Of a stretch of DNA of 64,000 bases, positions 7,842 to 16,694 are shown in pieces. The stretch is taken from positions 310,001-374,000 of the forward strand of contig NZ_JACIAY010000004.1 in the NCBI RefSeq assembly GCF_014194975.1, written 5' to 3'. The stretch comes from Sphingomonas sp. BK580 (GTDB lineage Bacteria; Pseudomonadota; Alphaproteobacteria; Sphingomonadales; Sphingomonadaceae). The notes under the pieces were generated by a model. It had not been told where the DNA came from and searched no databases. It was given only the letters and a program-made list of their open reading frames with translations. Every line of letters begins with the position of its first letter. The stretch's first letter is position 1. A program made the translations under genes and the position numbers.

Positions 7842-8447
7842 TCAGGACGCCTTGGGCAGCCTGATCGACGGCCCGATCGTCTCCACCACCTGGCGCGCGT
7901 TGAAGGCGCGGACGTTGCCCGGCTCGGGCGAGCCCTTGAACATCACGATCTCCGCCGACGCCTCGTAGCGGTCGACGGTGCGGATGTCGGCACCGCCGCC
8001 CCAGCCGCCCCACGGCCCGCCCCAGAACGGGTCCCAGGCGCGATAGCCGAAGCCGCGGCCGTAGAAGCCCCAGCGCGGTCCCCACAGCCCGCCGCCGAAG
8101 GCACCGAAGCCCGGACCGAAGCCGCCGTAGCCCGGCGTCGAGTAGGTGCGCGCCTGGCGATCGGTATCGCGATCCGCCATGACGAAATAATCATAGCCGT
8201 TCTGCAGTGTCAGTTCGGCCGAGCGGAACAGCAGGTACCGTTCCACCACGTCGCGGTCGGTGACGGTGTTGCCCGCGAAGGTGACGCGGAAGCGGTTCGG
8301 CTCGATGCGGGTGTCGCTGTAGCCGGTGCGATAGAAGCCCGATCCGGTCGCCGGGCGATAGGCAGTCTCGGTCGCGCACGCCGCGACCAACGTGGTGCTG
8401 GCCGCCAGCGCCACGACAGCGGCGGTGCGGCCCCATTTCTTCAACAT
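7842..8447 (-). CDS. CC0125/CC1285-type lipoprotein
   Basis: A 201-residue predicted lipoprotein. The signal peptide ends in the lipobox LVAAC with Cys24 as the lipidated residue. A conserved-looking domain follows (GYSDTRIEPNRFRVTFAGN, then VVERYLLFRSAELTLQNGYD), then a Gly/Trp/Phe-rich low-complexity region at about 100-152 and a C-terminal strand region with EIVMFKG. The first domain fits the CC0125/CC1285 family found in Caulobacter and sphingomonads, whose function is unknown. GGAG precedes the ATG. It probably sits on the inner face of the outer membrane. Confidence 0.85.
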   Translation of the reverse strand: MLKKWGRTAAVVALAASTTLVAACATETAYRPATGSGFYRTGYSDTRIEPNRFRVTFAGNTVTDRDVVERYLLFRSAELTLQNGYDYFVMADRDTDRQARTYSTPGYGGFGPGFGAFGGGLWGPRWGFYGRGFGYRAWDPFWGGPWGGWGGGADIRTVDRYEASAEIVMFKGSPEPGNVRAFNARQVVETIGPSIRLPKAS

Positions 8448-8792
8448 GGCGAGTCACTCCAATCGCACCAGGGCGGCACGACTGGCGTCGTGTAGCCGAG
8501 GCGAGTGGAACGTGCGATGAACGGAAACGCTCCGCCCGCCACGGGGGTGGCGAGGCGAGCTGACCGTCGGCGGGAAAGCGCGAGTTTGCTTCAGACGGTG
8601 CGGCGGAGCGGCGAACGCGGCACGGCGTCGGCGGATATCTCCGTAGCCTGTCTAGGTGGGGGGTGAGGGCGGGGCGCTTCCGCCAGGGTGACCCTTGAGG
8701 CAGGACGTCACCCAACCTCTCCCGAAGGGGAGGGCTGATCGAGGCTGGCGCATTCCCACCTGCCTCATGACGCCAGCGCGAAGGAGCCGCCG
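8448..8792. other. Intergenic region with small hairpins
   Basis: No gene is supported here. It holds the divergent promoters of the lipoprotein and pncA. GGGTGAC (8686-8692) pairs with GTCACCC (8707-8713), and CTCCC (8719-8723) with GGGAG (8728-8732). The second is of the short CTCCC/GGGAG hairpin type that also appears near 31145 and 45440. Confidence 0.4.
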
Positions 8793-9428
8793 ATGAAAGA
8801 CGCAGACGATTACACCGCCGAGGACGCGCTGATCGTGGTCGATCCGCAACGCGACTTCTGCCCCGGCGGGGCGCTCGCGGTGGCGGACGGCGACTCGGTC
8901 ATGGCGCCGATCGCCGCGCTGGCCGAGCAATTCCGCCACGTCGTCGTCACGCAGGACTGGCATCCGGCGGGCCACTCGTCCTTCGCGAGCAGCCATCCCG
9001 GCCGGCGCGCCTTCGACACCGTGCGCATGCCGTACGGGGAGCAGGTGCTATGGCCCGACCATTGCGTCCAGGGCAGCGCGGGTGCCGACTTCCACCCCGA
9101 CGTCGCCGGCGCGGTCGCGCGTGCCGGGCTGATCCTGCGCAAGGGTGCCAACCCGGCGGTCGATTCCTACTCGGCCTTCTACGAGAATGATAAGACGACG
9201 CCGACCGGCCTCGCCGGCTACCTTCGCGACAAGGGCGTGCGGCGCTGCGTGCTCGTCGGTCTCGCCTATGATTTCTGCGTCGCCTGGTCCGCGCTCGACG
9301 CGCGGCGCGACGGCTTCGCCGCGCTCGTTCTCACTCGCTACACGCGCGCGATCGGGATGCCCGCGCCGGGCGGCGGCAGCGTCGAGGTCGCCGAGGCGGC
9401 GATGCGCGCCGCGGGCGTGCACCTCTAG
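8793..9428 (+). CDS. pncA: Nicotinamidase (pyrazinamidase)
   Basis: A 211-residue cysteine hydrolase that deamidates nicotinamide to nicotinate in NAD salvage. The Asp-Lys-Cys catalytic set is present: Asp17 (VVDPQRDFC), Lys117 (LRKGANP) and Cys162 (LAYDFCV). Metal-ligand candidates are Asp55, His57 and His61 in TQDWHPAGHSSF, with His90 in WPDHCVQGS. Length and motif spacing agree with the family. GAAGGAG lies 7-8 nt before the ATG. It stands alone, converging on the halogenase gene, and shares its theme with nadK at 14.8 kb. Confidence 0.95.
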   Translation: MKDADDYTAEDALIVVDPQRDFCPGGALAVADGDSVMAPIAALAEQFRHVVVTQDWHPAGHSSFASSHPGRRAFDTVRMPYGEQVLWPDHCVQGSAGADFHPDVAGAVARAGLILRKGANPAVDSYSAFYENDKTTPTGLAGYLRDKGVRRCVLVGLAYDFCVAWSALDARRDGFAALVLTRYTRAIGMPAPGGGSVEVAEAAMRAAGVHL

Positions 9429-9435
9429 CGCCGGC

Positions 9436-10983
9436 TCAGGCGGCGGCGCTGCCGAAGCCGCGCCGCTGCGCCGCCTCGACCAAGGCCCGGTGCGGCGGCA
9501 GGTTGGCGAGCGCGACGCCGACCTGACGCCGCACCTCGCCGAAGGCGCGGCGCGCGTCGTCGCGGTAGCGCAGCGCGCCCGCGCGCGCGCTCAGGTCGGT
9601 GCGCCAGCCCATGCCGTAGAGGACGTATTGCCAGCTCGCCTCGGTGAAGATGTCGACCTGCGGGTCGATGTCGAGCTCGTTGGGCCAGCGGTGGCGCCAG
9701 CGGTCGAGCAGCTCGAGCAGGCTGGCGGTGCTTGACGTATCGGCGACATTGTCGCGCCAGAAGTCGGTGTCGCGCCGCTCGGACAGGCAGTAATGCAGCT
9801 TGATGAAGTCGAGCGCGCGCTCGTAGCGGCGCAGCAGGTTGGCGTTGAATTGGCGCGCCGACGTCTCGTGATCGCCGCTCCACGGGAAGAGGTTGGCGAT
9901 CATCGCGGCGGACACCTCGGCGAAGGCGATGCCGGTCGCCTCGAGCGGCTCGAAGAAACCGCTCGACAGCCCGACGGCGACACAATTGCGTTGCCAGTTG
10001 ATCTCGCGAAAGCCCGCCTCGAAGCGGAAGCGGCGCACCTCGGCCTCCGCCCCGCGCGGGCCGAGATAGCGCCGCAGCGCGCGCTCGGCGGCGGCGTCGT
10101 CGCTGTGATCGGACGAGTAGACGTGGCCGATGCCGCGACGCCGGTCGAGCCCGATGTCCCAGATCCAGCCCGCTTCCTGCGCGGTCGAGATGGTCTGCGA
10201 CGCGATCGGCGCGTCCGCCGCGTCATAGGGTAGCTGCGCGGCGAGTGCGCGGTCGCAGAACAGCACGTCGCGGCACGAGCGGAACGGCACGCCCATCGCC
10301 TTGCCGATCAGCTCGGCGCGAAAGCCGGTGCAGTCGACGTACAGGTCCGCGGTGAGCGCGCCGTTACGGTCGGTCTCGACACGCTCTATCGCGCCGCCGT
10401 CATCGAGCGCGACATGGGTGACGGTGTCGACGAGATGGGTGACGCCGTTCGCCACCGCGCGCTCGCGTAGCAGCCCGGCGAGCGCGACCGCGTCGAAGTG
10501 GAAAGCGTAGTTGAGCGGCCCGACATAATCGGGGTGGGTCGGCAGCTTGGGCGCGCGCGCCGCGTCGGCGGCGGCCTTCTGCGGGGTGGAGACCTCGTCC
10601 CACTCGGTGTCGCCCGCGGCGCCGCTGAGCCAATAGGGCAGCAGCTCGAGCCCGCCCGGCGCCTCGGCGACCTGGAACGGGTGCATGTAATGGTCGCGGC
10701 CGGGCGTGCCCGGCGCGCGCTGCCAGTGGACGAAGCGGGCGCCCTGTTTGAAGGTGGCGCCGCAGCGGCGCACCAGCTCGGCCTCGTCGACGCCGATCGT
10801 GGCGAGCGTGCGCCGGATCGTCGGGAAGGTGCCCTCGCCGACGCCGAGCACGCCGATGTCCTTCGACTCGACCAGGGTGATCGCGACGCCGTCGGCGAGG
10901 TCGGCGCCGAGCCGCCGGGCGAGATAGCCGGCGGTGAGCCACCCGGCGGTGCCCCCGCCGACGATCAGCACGCGCTTCCTCAT
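9436..10983 (-). CDS. Flavin-dependent tryptophan halogenase family protein
   Basis: A 515-residue FADH2-dependent enzyme of the tryptophan halogenase family. The N-terminal dinucleotide motif is GGGTAGW (9-15). Lys79, in ATFKQGARFVHW, aligns with the catalytic lysine of PrnA. The acidic partner is Glu349 in FFEPLEATGI. Two deviations stand out: the WxWxIP motif reads WIWDIG (273-278), and the residue after Glu349 is Ala rather than Ser. Sphingomonads and Caulobacter often carry such halogenase-like genes beside TonB receptors, as here, so the substrate may be a compound imported by the neighbour. Halogenation itself is not certain. GGGAGG precedes the start. Confidence 0.88.
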   Translation of the reverse strand: MRKRVLIVGGGTAGWLTAGYLARRLGADLADGVAITLVESKDIGVLGVGEGTFPTIRRTLATIGVDEAELVRRCGATFKQGARFVHWQRAPGTPGRDHYMHPFQVAEAPGGLELLPYWLSGAAGDTEWDEVSTPQKAAADAARAPKLPTHPDYVGPLNYAFHFDAVALAGLLRERAVANGVTHLVDTVTHVALDDGGAIERVETDRNGALTADLYVDCTGFRAELIGKAMGVPFRSCRDVLFCDRALAAQLPYDAADAPIASQTISTAQEAGWIWDIGLDRRRGIGHVYSSDHSDDAAAERALRRYLGPRGAEAEVRRFRFEAGFREINWQRNCVAVGLSSGFFEPLEATGIAFAEVSAAMIANLFPWSGDHETSARQFNANLLRRYERALDFIKLHYCLSERRDTDFWRDNVADTSSTASLLELLDRWRHRWPNELDIDPQVDIFTEASWQYVLYGMGWRTDLSARAGALRYRDDARRAFGEVRRQVGVALANLPPHRALVEAAQRRGFGSAAA

Positions 10984-11031
10984 GGCCGTCCTCCCGCTGC
11001 CCCGCCGCGGTCGGCGGGGCAGCGCATCCTA

Positions 11032-14000
11032 TCAGAACGAGAGGTTGATGCCCGTGCTGATACGACGATCCGACTGGAACCAGCTGCGCCCGACGAGCCG
11101 GCCGTTGGGGTAACCGCCCATCAGCGTCCGCTGGGTCGAGGCGGTGAGGTTGGTGCCCTGCACGCCGAAGGAGAAATTGTCCGTCACCTTGAAGCGGATG
11201 CCGGCGTCGAGCGAGCCGTAGTTGCCGCCGTAGATCGGCAGCGCGATCTGCGTGCTGGTGTTGGCGCCGCCGTCGAGATCGGTCAGCACGCCGGGCGCGC
11301 TGTAGTAATTGTACGTGCCGTTGGTGCCGTTGCTGTTGGTGGACAGCAGGTACCTGGAGCGCCACGAGTAAGCGACGCGCAGCGAGAAGGGATTGCGCTC
11401 GTACAGCAGCGTCGCGTTGGCGTTGTGCTTCGACAGACCGACCAGCGGCGCGTCGTTGCGGATCGTGCCGCGGATGTCGCGGTAGAGGTCGCCCGGGTTG
11501 CTGCTGTCGATGAAGGTGTAATTGCCCTCGAAGCCGAAGCCGCTGAGGAAGCCGGGCAGCATGTCGAGGAAGAAGCGGCCGCCGACCTCGACGCCCTTCA
11601 CCGTCGCGGCCTTGCTGGAGTTAATATAGTCCGAGGCGGTCGCGGTGACGGTCTCGGTCGCGCCGTCGGTGAAGACCACGTTCACCTGCCGCTCGGTGAT
11701 CGAGAAGATCGGCAGGTTCTTGAGGCGCTTGTAGAAGGGCGCGACGTGGAAGGACGTGCCGGCACGCGCGTAATATTCCAGCGAGATGTCGAAATTGTGC
11801 GACAGCGTCGGCTTGAGCAGCGGGTTGCCCGTGTCCGCGGTGAAGTTGGCGAACAGCGGCGTCAACCCGGTACCGCCCGGGTTGGTGATCGTCGCGACGC
11901 CGACCGATCCCGAGGAGCGCAGCGCGTTGAAGCTCGGCAGGTCGAGTGTCACATTGTAGCTGCCGCGCAGCTTCACCTTGGCGCTGGGTGAGAACTCGAG
12001 GTTGATCGAGGGCAGGAAGCGCGTGAACTCGGCCTCGCCGCCGCGCGGCACGAAGGTGTTCGCCAGCGTCTGGAGCACGCCGTTGCGCAGATAGGCTGTC
12101 CCGCCGTTCTGCTGGACGTAGCCGCTGCCCTGGTTGCGGATGTTGACGACGCGCAGGCCGATGTTGCCCGCGATGCCGGGCATATTGTCCTGCGGCCCGA
12201 AGCGGAGCAGCGCATAGCCCGCGATGTTGCGGGTGCGGTTGTCGACCTGGTCGCCCGGCAGCACGAAGCCGACCGGGCGGATGCCCGAGGCGCCACCGTA
12301 CCCGCTACCCACCGGCAGCGGACCGGAGGCCGAGCAGTTGAACTCGGTGCCCGCCGGGCAGAAGCCGGCCGGCGGAGACTGGACCAGCCCGGTGCGGTCG
12401 CGATTGTAGCGCGACGCCAGCGCCTGGGTCGCGAACATCAGGTTGCCCGGCAGCGCGGTGTTGCCGCGGAAGAAGTCGTCGAACGTGTGGACCGCGACGT
12501 CGCCCGGCACCGCATTGGCGTAGGTCAGCTGCGGGTCACCGTTCCAGCCGCGGCCCAGCGCGGTCCAGTTGTAGCCGTTCGCGAAATCGCGCTCTTTGCG
12601 CTCGGCGGCACGGGCACCCAGCTTGACCGACCGGAAGAAGCCGTCGTCGAACGTATATTCGGCGTCGACCTGGGCGCTGTCGAGCCGGCCCTTGTTGTTC
12701 TCGTTGTGCGGCATCGACGCCGACCAGAAGTAGGTCGACGGATCGGCGAACGCGGCGCGGGTGTCGGCGCCGACGCTGATCAGCGGCAGGTCGCCGGTCA
12801 GGTCGATGCCGTAGCTGTTGCCGAAGCCGGTATCGCGGAAGATATCGATCCGGTCGTAGATCTGGTGCGAGTCGACGCGCTGGATCGCGCCCTTGATCGA
12901 GAGCGGGCCGCCGTCGGGCGCGTAGGCGAACGACAGCGAGTAGTCGCGCGTCACCGTGTTGCTCTGGACGAAGCCCTTGTTGCCGCTGCTGGTGATCGCG
13001 GCGTTGGTGGGCGCGAACGTGTCGGTGTTGCGGTTGTACAGCGCGTCGGTCGACAGCAGCAGGCCGTCGCTGTCGAAGGTGCTGGTCGCCGGGTTCACGG
13101 TCAGCGTCTGCGAGTCGAGCTGGGTGCCATAGTCGCTCGACTGGCTCTTGTAGCGCGACTGGAAGAAGGTGCCGGTGAAGGTCAGCGAGTCGCTCGGCGC
13201 CCATTGCACCGCGCCGTAGATACCGTAGCGGCGATACTGGAACGCCTCGTCGCCATAGGCGAAGCCGCTCGGCACGTACTTCTCGGTGCCGTCGCTCAGC
13301 TTGGTCAGGAAGTACGGGCTGGTGCGCAGGAACTGCGACAGCGAGCTGAATTGGCTGAAGGCGAGGTCGGCGAGCACGCCGATGCGGCCGATGCCCGTGT
13401 CGAAGCTCTTGGTGACGAGGAACGAGCCGGTCGGGTCGGCCTTGTTGGCCATGTCGCCCAGCGCCAGCTCGCCGGTGCCGGCGACGTGGAAGCCGCCGTC
13501 GAAGTCGAACGGCAGCTTGGTGCGCAGGTCGATCTGGCCGCCGGTGCCGCCCTCGATCAGGTCGGCGGTGGAAGCCTTGTAGACGTCCACCGCGGCCATC
13601 AGCTCGGGGGTGACGTCGCTCCAGAGGATGGCGCGGCCGTTGTTGGCGCTGAAGATCTCGCGGCCGTTGAGGCGCGACGCGACGCCCGTGAGGCCGCGCA
13701 CCTGCACGCCCGAGCCCTGTACCGAATAATGGTCAGGGTCGCCGAGCGCGGCGAAGCGGACGATCGACACGCCCGAGACGCGCTGGAGCACCTCGGTGAT
13801 CGAGTTGTCGGGCAGCTTGCCGGCATCGTCGGCGACGACCGAGTCGATGATGGTCTCGCTGCGGCGCTTGCGGTCGTCGGCGGCCTGGAGCGCGGCACGG
13901 CGACCGGTCACGACCACGTCGCCCGTGTCGCTGGCGCCACGCTCACCCTGGTCCTGGCCCGGAGCGGCAGCCTGGCTGGCGTCGGGAGCGATCGGCTGGA

Positions 14001-14124
14001 CCTCGGCCTGCGCCCATGCGGCGCCGCTCATCCCCAGGGCGAGCAGGGCCGCGAGCGAGGCGCCGGCGCGCAGCGAGCGCCGGTGAACGTTAACAGCACG
14101 TGCGAGTCGAAGCCGGTCTTCCAT
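11032..14124 (-). CDS. TonB-dependent receptor (Caulobacter type)
   Basis: A 1030-residue outer-membrane transporter. The start is at 14124 behind a run of seven G's; an upstream in-frame start gives no sensible signal peptide. The signal peptide ends near AAWA-Q (about 38), the TonB box is DVVVTGRR (69-76), and the plug includes LPDNSITEVLQRVSGVSI. The remaining roughly 800 residues are barrel strands ending in Phe. Size and plug suggest the TIGR01782 group, whose members take up complex sugars and other nutrients. The halogenase starts 48 nt after its stop, and a LacI-type operator lies upstream, hinting at carbohydrate control. Substrate unknown. Confidence 0.93.
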   Translation of the reverse strand: MEDRLRLARAVNVHRRSLRAGASLAALLALGMSGAAWAQAEVQPIAPDASQAAAPGQDQGERGASDTGDVVVTGRRAALQAADDRKRRSETIIDSVVADDAGKLPDNSITEVLQRVSGVSIVRFAALGDPDHYSVQGSGVQVRGLTGVASRLNGREIFSANNGRAILWSDVTPELMAAVDVYKASTADLIEGGTGGQIDLRTKLPFDFDGGFHVAGTGELALGDMANKADPTGSFLVTKSFDTGIGRIGVLADLAFSQFSSLSQFLRTSPYFLTKLSDGTEKYVPSGFAYGDEAFQYRRYGIYGAVQWAPSDSLTFTGTFFQSRYKSQSSDYGTQLDSQTLTVNPATSTFDSDGLLLSTDALYNRNTDTFAPTNAAITSSGNKGFVQSNTVTRDYSLSFAYAPDGGPLSIKGAIQRVDSHQIYDRIDIFRDTGFGNSYGIDLTGDLPLISVGADTRAAFADPSTYFWSASMPHNENNKGRLDSAQVDAEYTFDDGFFRSVKLGARAAERKERDFANGYNWTALGRGWNGDPQLTYANAVPGDVAVHTFDDFFRGNTALPGNLMFATQALASRYNRDRTGLVQSPPAGFCPAGTEFNCSASGPLPVGSGYGGASGIRPVGFVLPGDQVDNRTRNIAGYALLRFGPQDNMPGIAGNIGLRVVNIRNQGSGYVQQNGGTAYLRNGVLQTLANTFVPRGGEAEFTRFLPSINLEFSPSAKVKLRGSYNVTLDLPSFNALRSSGSVGVATITNPGGTGLTPLFANFTADTGNPLLKPTLSHNFDISLEYYARAGTSFHVAPFYKRLKNLPIFSITERQVNVVFTDGATETVTATASDYINSSKAATVKGVEVGGRFFLDMLPGFLSGFGFEGNYTFIDSSNPGDLYRDIRGTIRNDAPLVGLSKHNANATLLYERNPFSLRVAYSWRSRYLLSTNSNGTNGTYNYYSAPGVLTDLDGGANTSTQIALPIYGGNYGSLDAGIRFKVTDNFSFGVQGTNLTASTQRTLMGGYPNGRLVGRSWFQSDRRISTGINLSF

Positions 14125-14259
14125 GATCCCCCCCCTTATCCCGCCAGCGTAAGTGGCGAGGCACAATGGTGCGCTTTGATGAGCGCTACCACGCGGCTTG
14201 TAACCCGACCTCCTTGTCCGATCAATGTGAAACTTCTGACACTTGGGACGGCGGACCAG

Positions 14260-14273
14260 TGTAACCGCTTACC
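14260..14273. promoter_or_regulatory. Candidate LacI/GalR-family operator
   Basis: The sequence TGTAACCGCTTACC has palindromic arms GTAA/TTAC around a CG-centred core, like operators of LacI/GalR regulators. It lies about 136 bp upstream of the TonB receptor start. Regulator not in the window. Confidence 0.4.
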
Positions 14274-14280
14274 TTCGCCG

Positions 14281-14682
14281 CCGTCGCAAGATTGCAGCTA
14301 GACCAGCGGCCCTTTTGATAACGGGATCAGCTGTTTAAGTCATTGCGACTAAGGCTAAAACAGCGACGAAAGACTGCTGTCTCGCTTGTCGGGGAACGGG
14401 AACGCGCGCTCGCGTCTGCTCACGCCGGCTGCGCGTGCTTCGGGCGTGCCGGGCCTGATGCGGTGTGCGTGGCGCCGCCGTCGCCCCGAGCGCTCCCGCG
14501 CGACCATCTCGAGGGCGCAGGGGCCTCGTTTTCCGGTCGAGCCGGGTCCGGCGCTCTCCCGAGAAAAGGCTCGCGTGGTAGCGTTACCGTACGCGAACGT
14601 GCGGCAAGCAAGCACGCGTCCCAAGGGCGTTCGAGTGCCTTACCGGACCCGGGTGCCCATAGTGATCCAACGATGTAAGAAG
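14281..14682. other. Intergenic region, receptor promoter side to tRNA-Asn
   Basis: About 400 bases lacking a supportable gene. Open frames on both strands here are Arg/Ala/Pro-rich, overlap each other and lack ribosome sites. The left end should contain the promoter of the TonB receptor. I see no repeat or RNA structure of note. Confidence 0.4.
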
Positions 14683-14757
14683 TGGCTCCCCGAGTTGGAT
14701 TCGAACCAACGGCCGCTCGATTAACAGTCGAGAGCTCTACCGCTGAGCTATCGGGGA
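14683..14757 (-). tRNA. tRNA-Asn (GTT)
   Basis: The minus strand folds as a full cloverleaf: acceptor TCCCCGA pairs with TCGGGGA, the anticodon loop is CTGTTAA with anticodon GTT, and the T arm is GTTGGTTCGAATCCAAC. CCA is encoded. The length is 75 nt. Confidence 0.97.
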
Positions 14758-14823
14758 ACGCTGTGGAGGGCGTCTATAGCCGTGGATTCGCGCGGCGCAA
14801 TACCCTTTGTGCCGCATCGGCGA

Positions 14824-15603
14824 TCAGGCGACGAACTGCTCCATCGCGATCCGGTCGTCGAGCGCGTGCTCGGGGTCGAACAGCAGCGTCAGCTCGCGCG
14901 CCCGGTCCATCGCGATGTCCACCTGCGCCACGTCGCGCACTTCCCGCTGGTCGGCCACCGCCGACACCGGGCGCTTGCTCGAATCGAGCACGCGCAGCGA
15001 CACGCGCGTGCGATCGGGCAGGATCGCGCCGCGCCAGCGCCGCGGGCGGAAGGCGCTGATCGGCGTGAGCGCGAGCATCTGCGAGCCGAGCGGCAGGATC
15101 GGCCCGTGCGCGGAGAGATTGTACGCGGTGGAGCCCGCCGGTGTGGCGACCAGCACGCCGTCACACGACAGCTCGTCCATCACGATCCGGTCGTTGATCT
15201 TGACCTCGATCTTGGCCGTCTGGCGCGTCTCGCGCAGCAGCGACACCTCGTTGATCGCGGGCAGCGTGCGGACACGCCCGTCCACGCCCGTCGCGGTGGC
15301 GGTGAGCGGCGTGACCTGGAAGGCGCGCGCGCGCTCGATCCGCCCGTCGAGATCGTGGCGGCGCCACTCGTTCATCAGGAAGCCGACCGTGCCGAGGTTC
15401 ATGCCGAACACGGGCACGATCGCGCGGCGTCGCTCGAGCAGGTTGTGCAGCGTCTGCAGCATGAAGCCGTCGCCGCCGAGCGCGACCACCATGTCGGCCT
15501 CGTCGAGCGCGCACCAGTCCCAGGTGTCGGCTAGCTCGGCGCGCGCCGCCTGCGCCGGGGCGGTGGGCGAGGCGACCAGCGCCCGCCGCGGATAGCGGCT
15601 CAT
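14824..15603 (-). CDS. nadK: NAD kinase
   Basis: A 259-residue cytoplasmic kinase that phosphorylates NAD to NADP. Diagnostic motifs are VVALGGDGFML (the GGDG nucleotide motif), FGMNLGTVGFLMN, and CDGVLVATPAGSTAYNLSA. The length is typical of the short bacterial type. Its ATG overlaps the stop of moaA by 4 nt, so the two are co-translated from a moaA-nadK operon. No promoter is visible between them. Confidence 0.95.
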   Translation of the reverse strand: MSRYPRRALVASPTAPAQAARAELADTWDWCALDEADMVVALGGDGFMLQTLHNLLERRRAIVPVFGMNLGTVGFLMNEWRRHDLDGRIERARAFQVTPLTATATGVDGRVRTLPAINEVSLLRETRQTAKIEVKINDRIVMDELSCDGVLVATPAGSTAYNLSAHGPILPLGSQMLALTPISAFRPRRWRGAILPDRTRVSLRVLDSSKRPVSAVADQREVRDVAQVDIAMDRARELTLLFDPEHALDDRIAMEQFVA

Positions 15604-16607
15604 CCGCCGGTGACGCTCATGTGCCGCGCCACCGCGGGCGCGGCGTCGCGCTCGATCCGGAAATCGTGGCGGCGCGGCTTGGTGAGCAGCGCGTCCTCGA
15701 TCGCGGCGTCGAGCGCGCCCACGCCGCCGCCGCGCAGCGCCGCGCGCAGGTCGCGCTGGTCGTCGTGGCCGAGGCAGGTGTAGAGTCGTCCCTCGGTGGT
15801 CAGCCGCACGCGGTTGCAGCCGTCGCAGAAATTGGCCGTGAGCGGGGAGATCAGCCCCAGCCGCGTGCGCCCGCCGTCGACCTGCCAGTAGCGCGCCGGC
15901 CCGCCCGTCCCCGCCGCGTCGCGTGTCAGGGTGAAGGCGCGGTCGAGTTGTTCCTTCACCGCGGTGAGCGGGAGGAAGCGATCAGTGCGGTCCTCGTCGA
16001 TCGCGCCGAGCGGCATCGTCTCGATCAGCGTGAGATCGTGGCCTTCCGCGACGCACCAGCGCAGCATCGGCGCGATATCGTCCGCGTTGAGGCCCTTGAG
16101 CGCGACCATGTTGATCTTGACAGCGAGCCCCGCGTCGCGCGCGGCGGCGATGCCGTCGAGCACCTCGGCGACGTCGCCGTGGCGGGTGATGTAGCGGAAG
16201 CGCGCTGGATCGAGCGTGTCGAGGCTGACGTTGACTCGGCGAACCCCGGCGGCGACCAGGTCGGCGGCGTAGCGGCGCAGCCGCGTGCCGTTGGTCGTCA
16301 TGGTCAGCTCGTCGAGCGCGCCGCCGACGTGCCGGCCGAGCCGCTCGACCAGCATCATCACGTCGCGCCGCACCAGCGGCTCGCCGCCTGACAGCCGGAT
16401 CTTGCGCACCCCGCGGGCCACGAAGCGCTCGGCGATGATCGCCAGCTCCTCGAGCGAGGCGATCTGCTCGCGCGGCAGGAAGGTCATGTGCTCCGCCATG
16501 CAATAGCGGCAGCGCAGGTCGCAGCGATCGGTGACCGAGACGCGGAGATAGCGGATGGCGCGGCCGAACGAGTCGACGAGGGGCGCGGGCGCGCGGTCTG
16601 GGTCCAT
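15600..16607 (-). CDS. moaA: GTP 3',8-cyclase (molybdenum cofactor synthesis)
   Basis: A radical SAM enzyme of about 335 residues that starts molybdopterin synthesis by rearranging GTP. The first 4Fe-4S cluster motif is CDLRCRYCM. The C-terminal cluster cysteines are in NFCDGCNRVRLT and YTCLGHD. The protein ends in Gly-Gly, as functional MoaA does. I place the start at ATG 16607; a GTG at 16643 would add 12 residues, but neither has a strong ribosome site. The order moaA-nadK with a 4-nt overlap indicates an operon. The partner moaC is not in the window. Confidence 0.94.
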   Translation of the reverse strand: MDPDRAPAPLVDSFGRAIRYLRVSVTDRCDLRCRYCMAEHMTFLPREQIASLEELAIIAERFVARGVRKIRLSGGEPLVRRDVMMLVERLGRHVGGALDELTMTTNGTRLRRYAADLVAAGVRRVNVSLDTLDPARFRYITRHGDVAEVLDGIAAARDAGLAVKINMVALKGLNADDIAPMLRWCVAEGHDLTLIETMPLGAIDEDRTDRFLPLTAVKEQLDRAFTLTRDAAGTGGPARYWQVDGGRTRLGLISPLTANFCDGCNRVRLTTEGRLYTCLGHDDQRDLRAALRGGGVGALDAAIEDALLTKPRRHDFRIERDAAPAVARHMSVTGG

Positions 16608-16694
16608 GCCTGACACAACGCAGAGAGCTAGGGAGTCGTTCACGGCAGAGCAAGATGATTGCCGCGCGCCGCGCCCGCGCCTACCAAGCGCGGG

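Noticed and set aside
12487..14301. A 604-codon open frame opposite the TonB receptor
   Set aside because: It is a mirror of the receptor's GC-rich codons, without RBS, domain or signal peptide. Long antisense frames are expected at this GC content.
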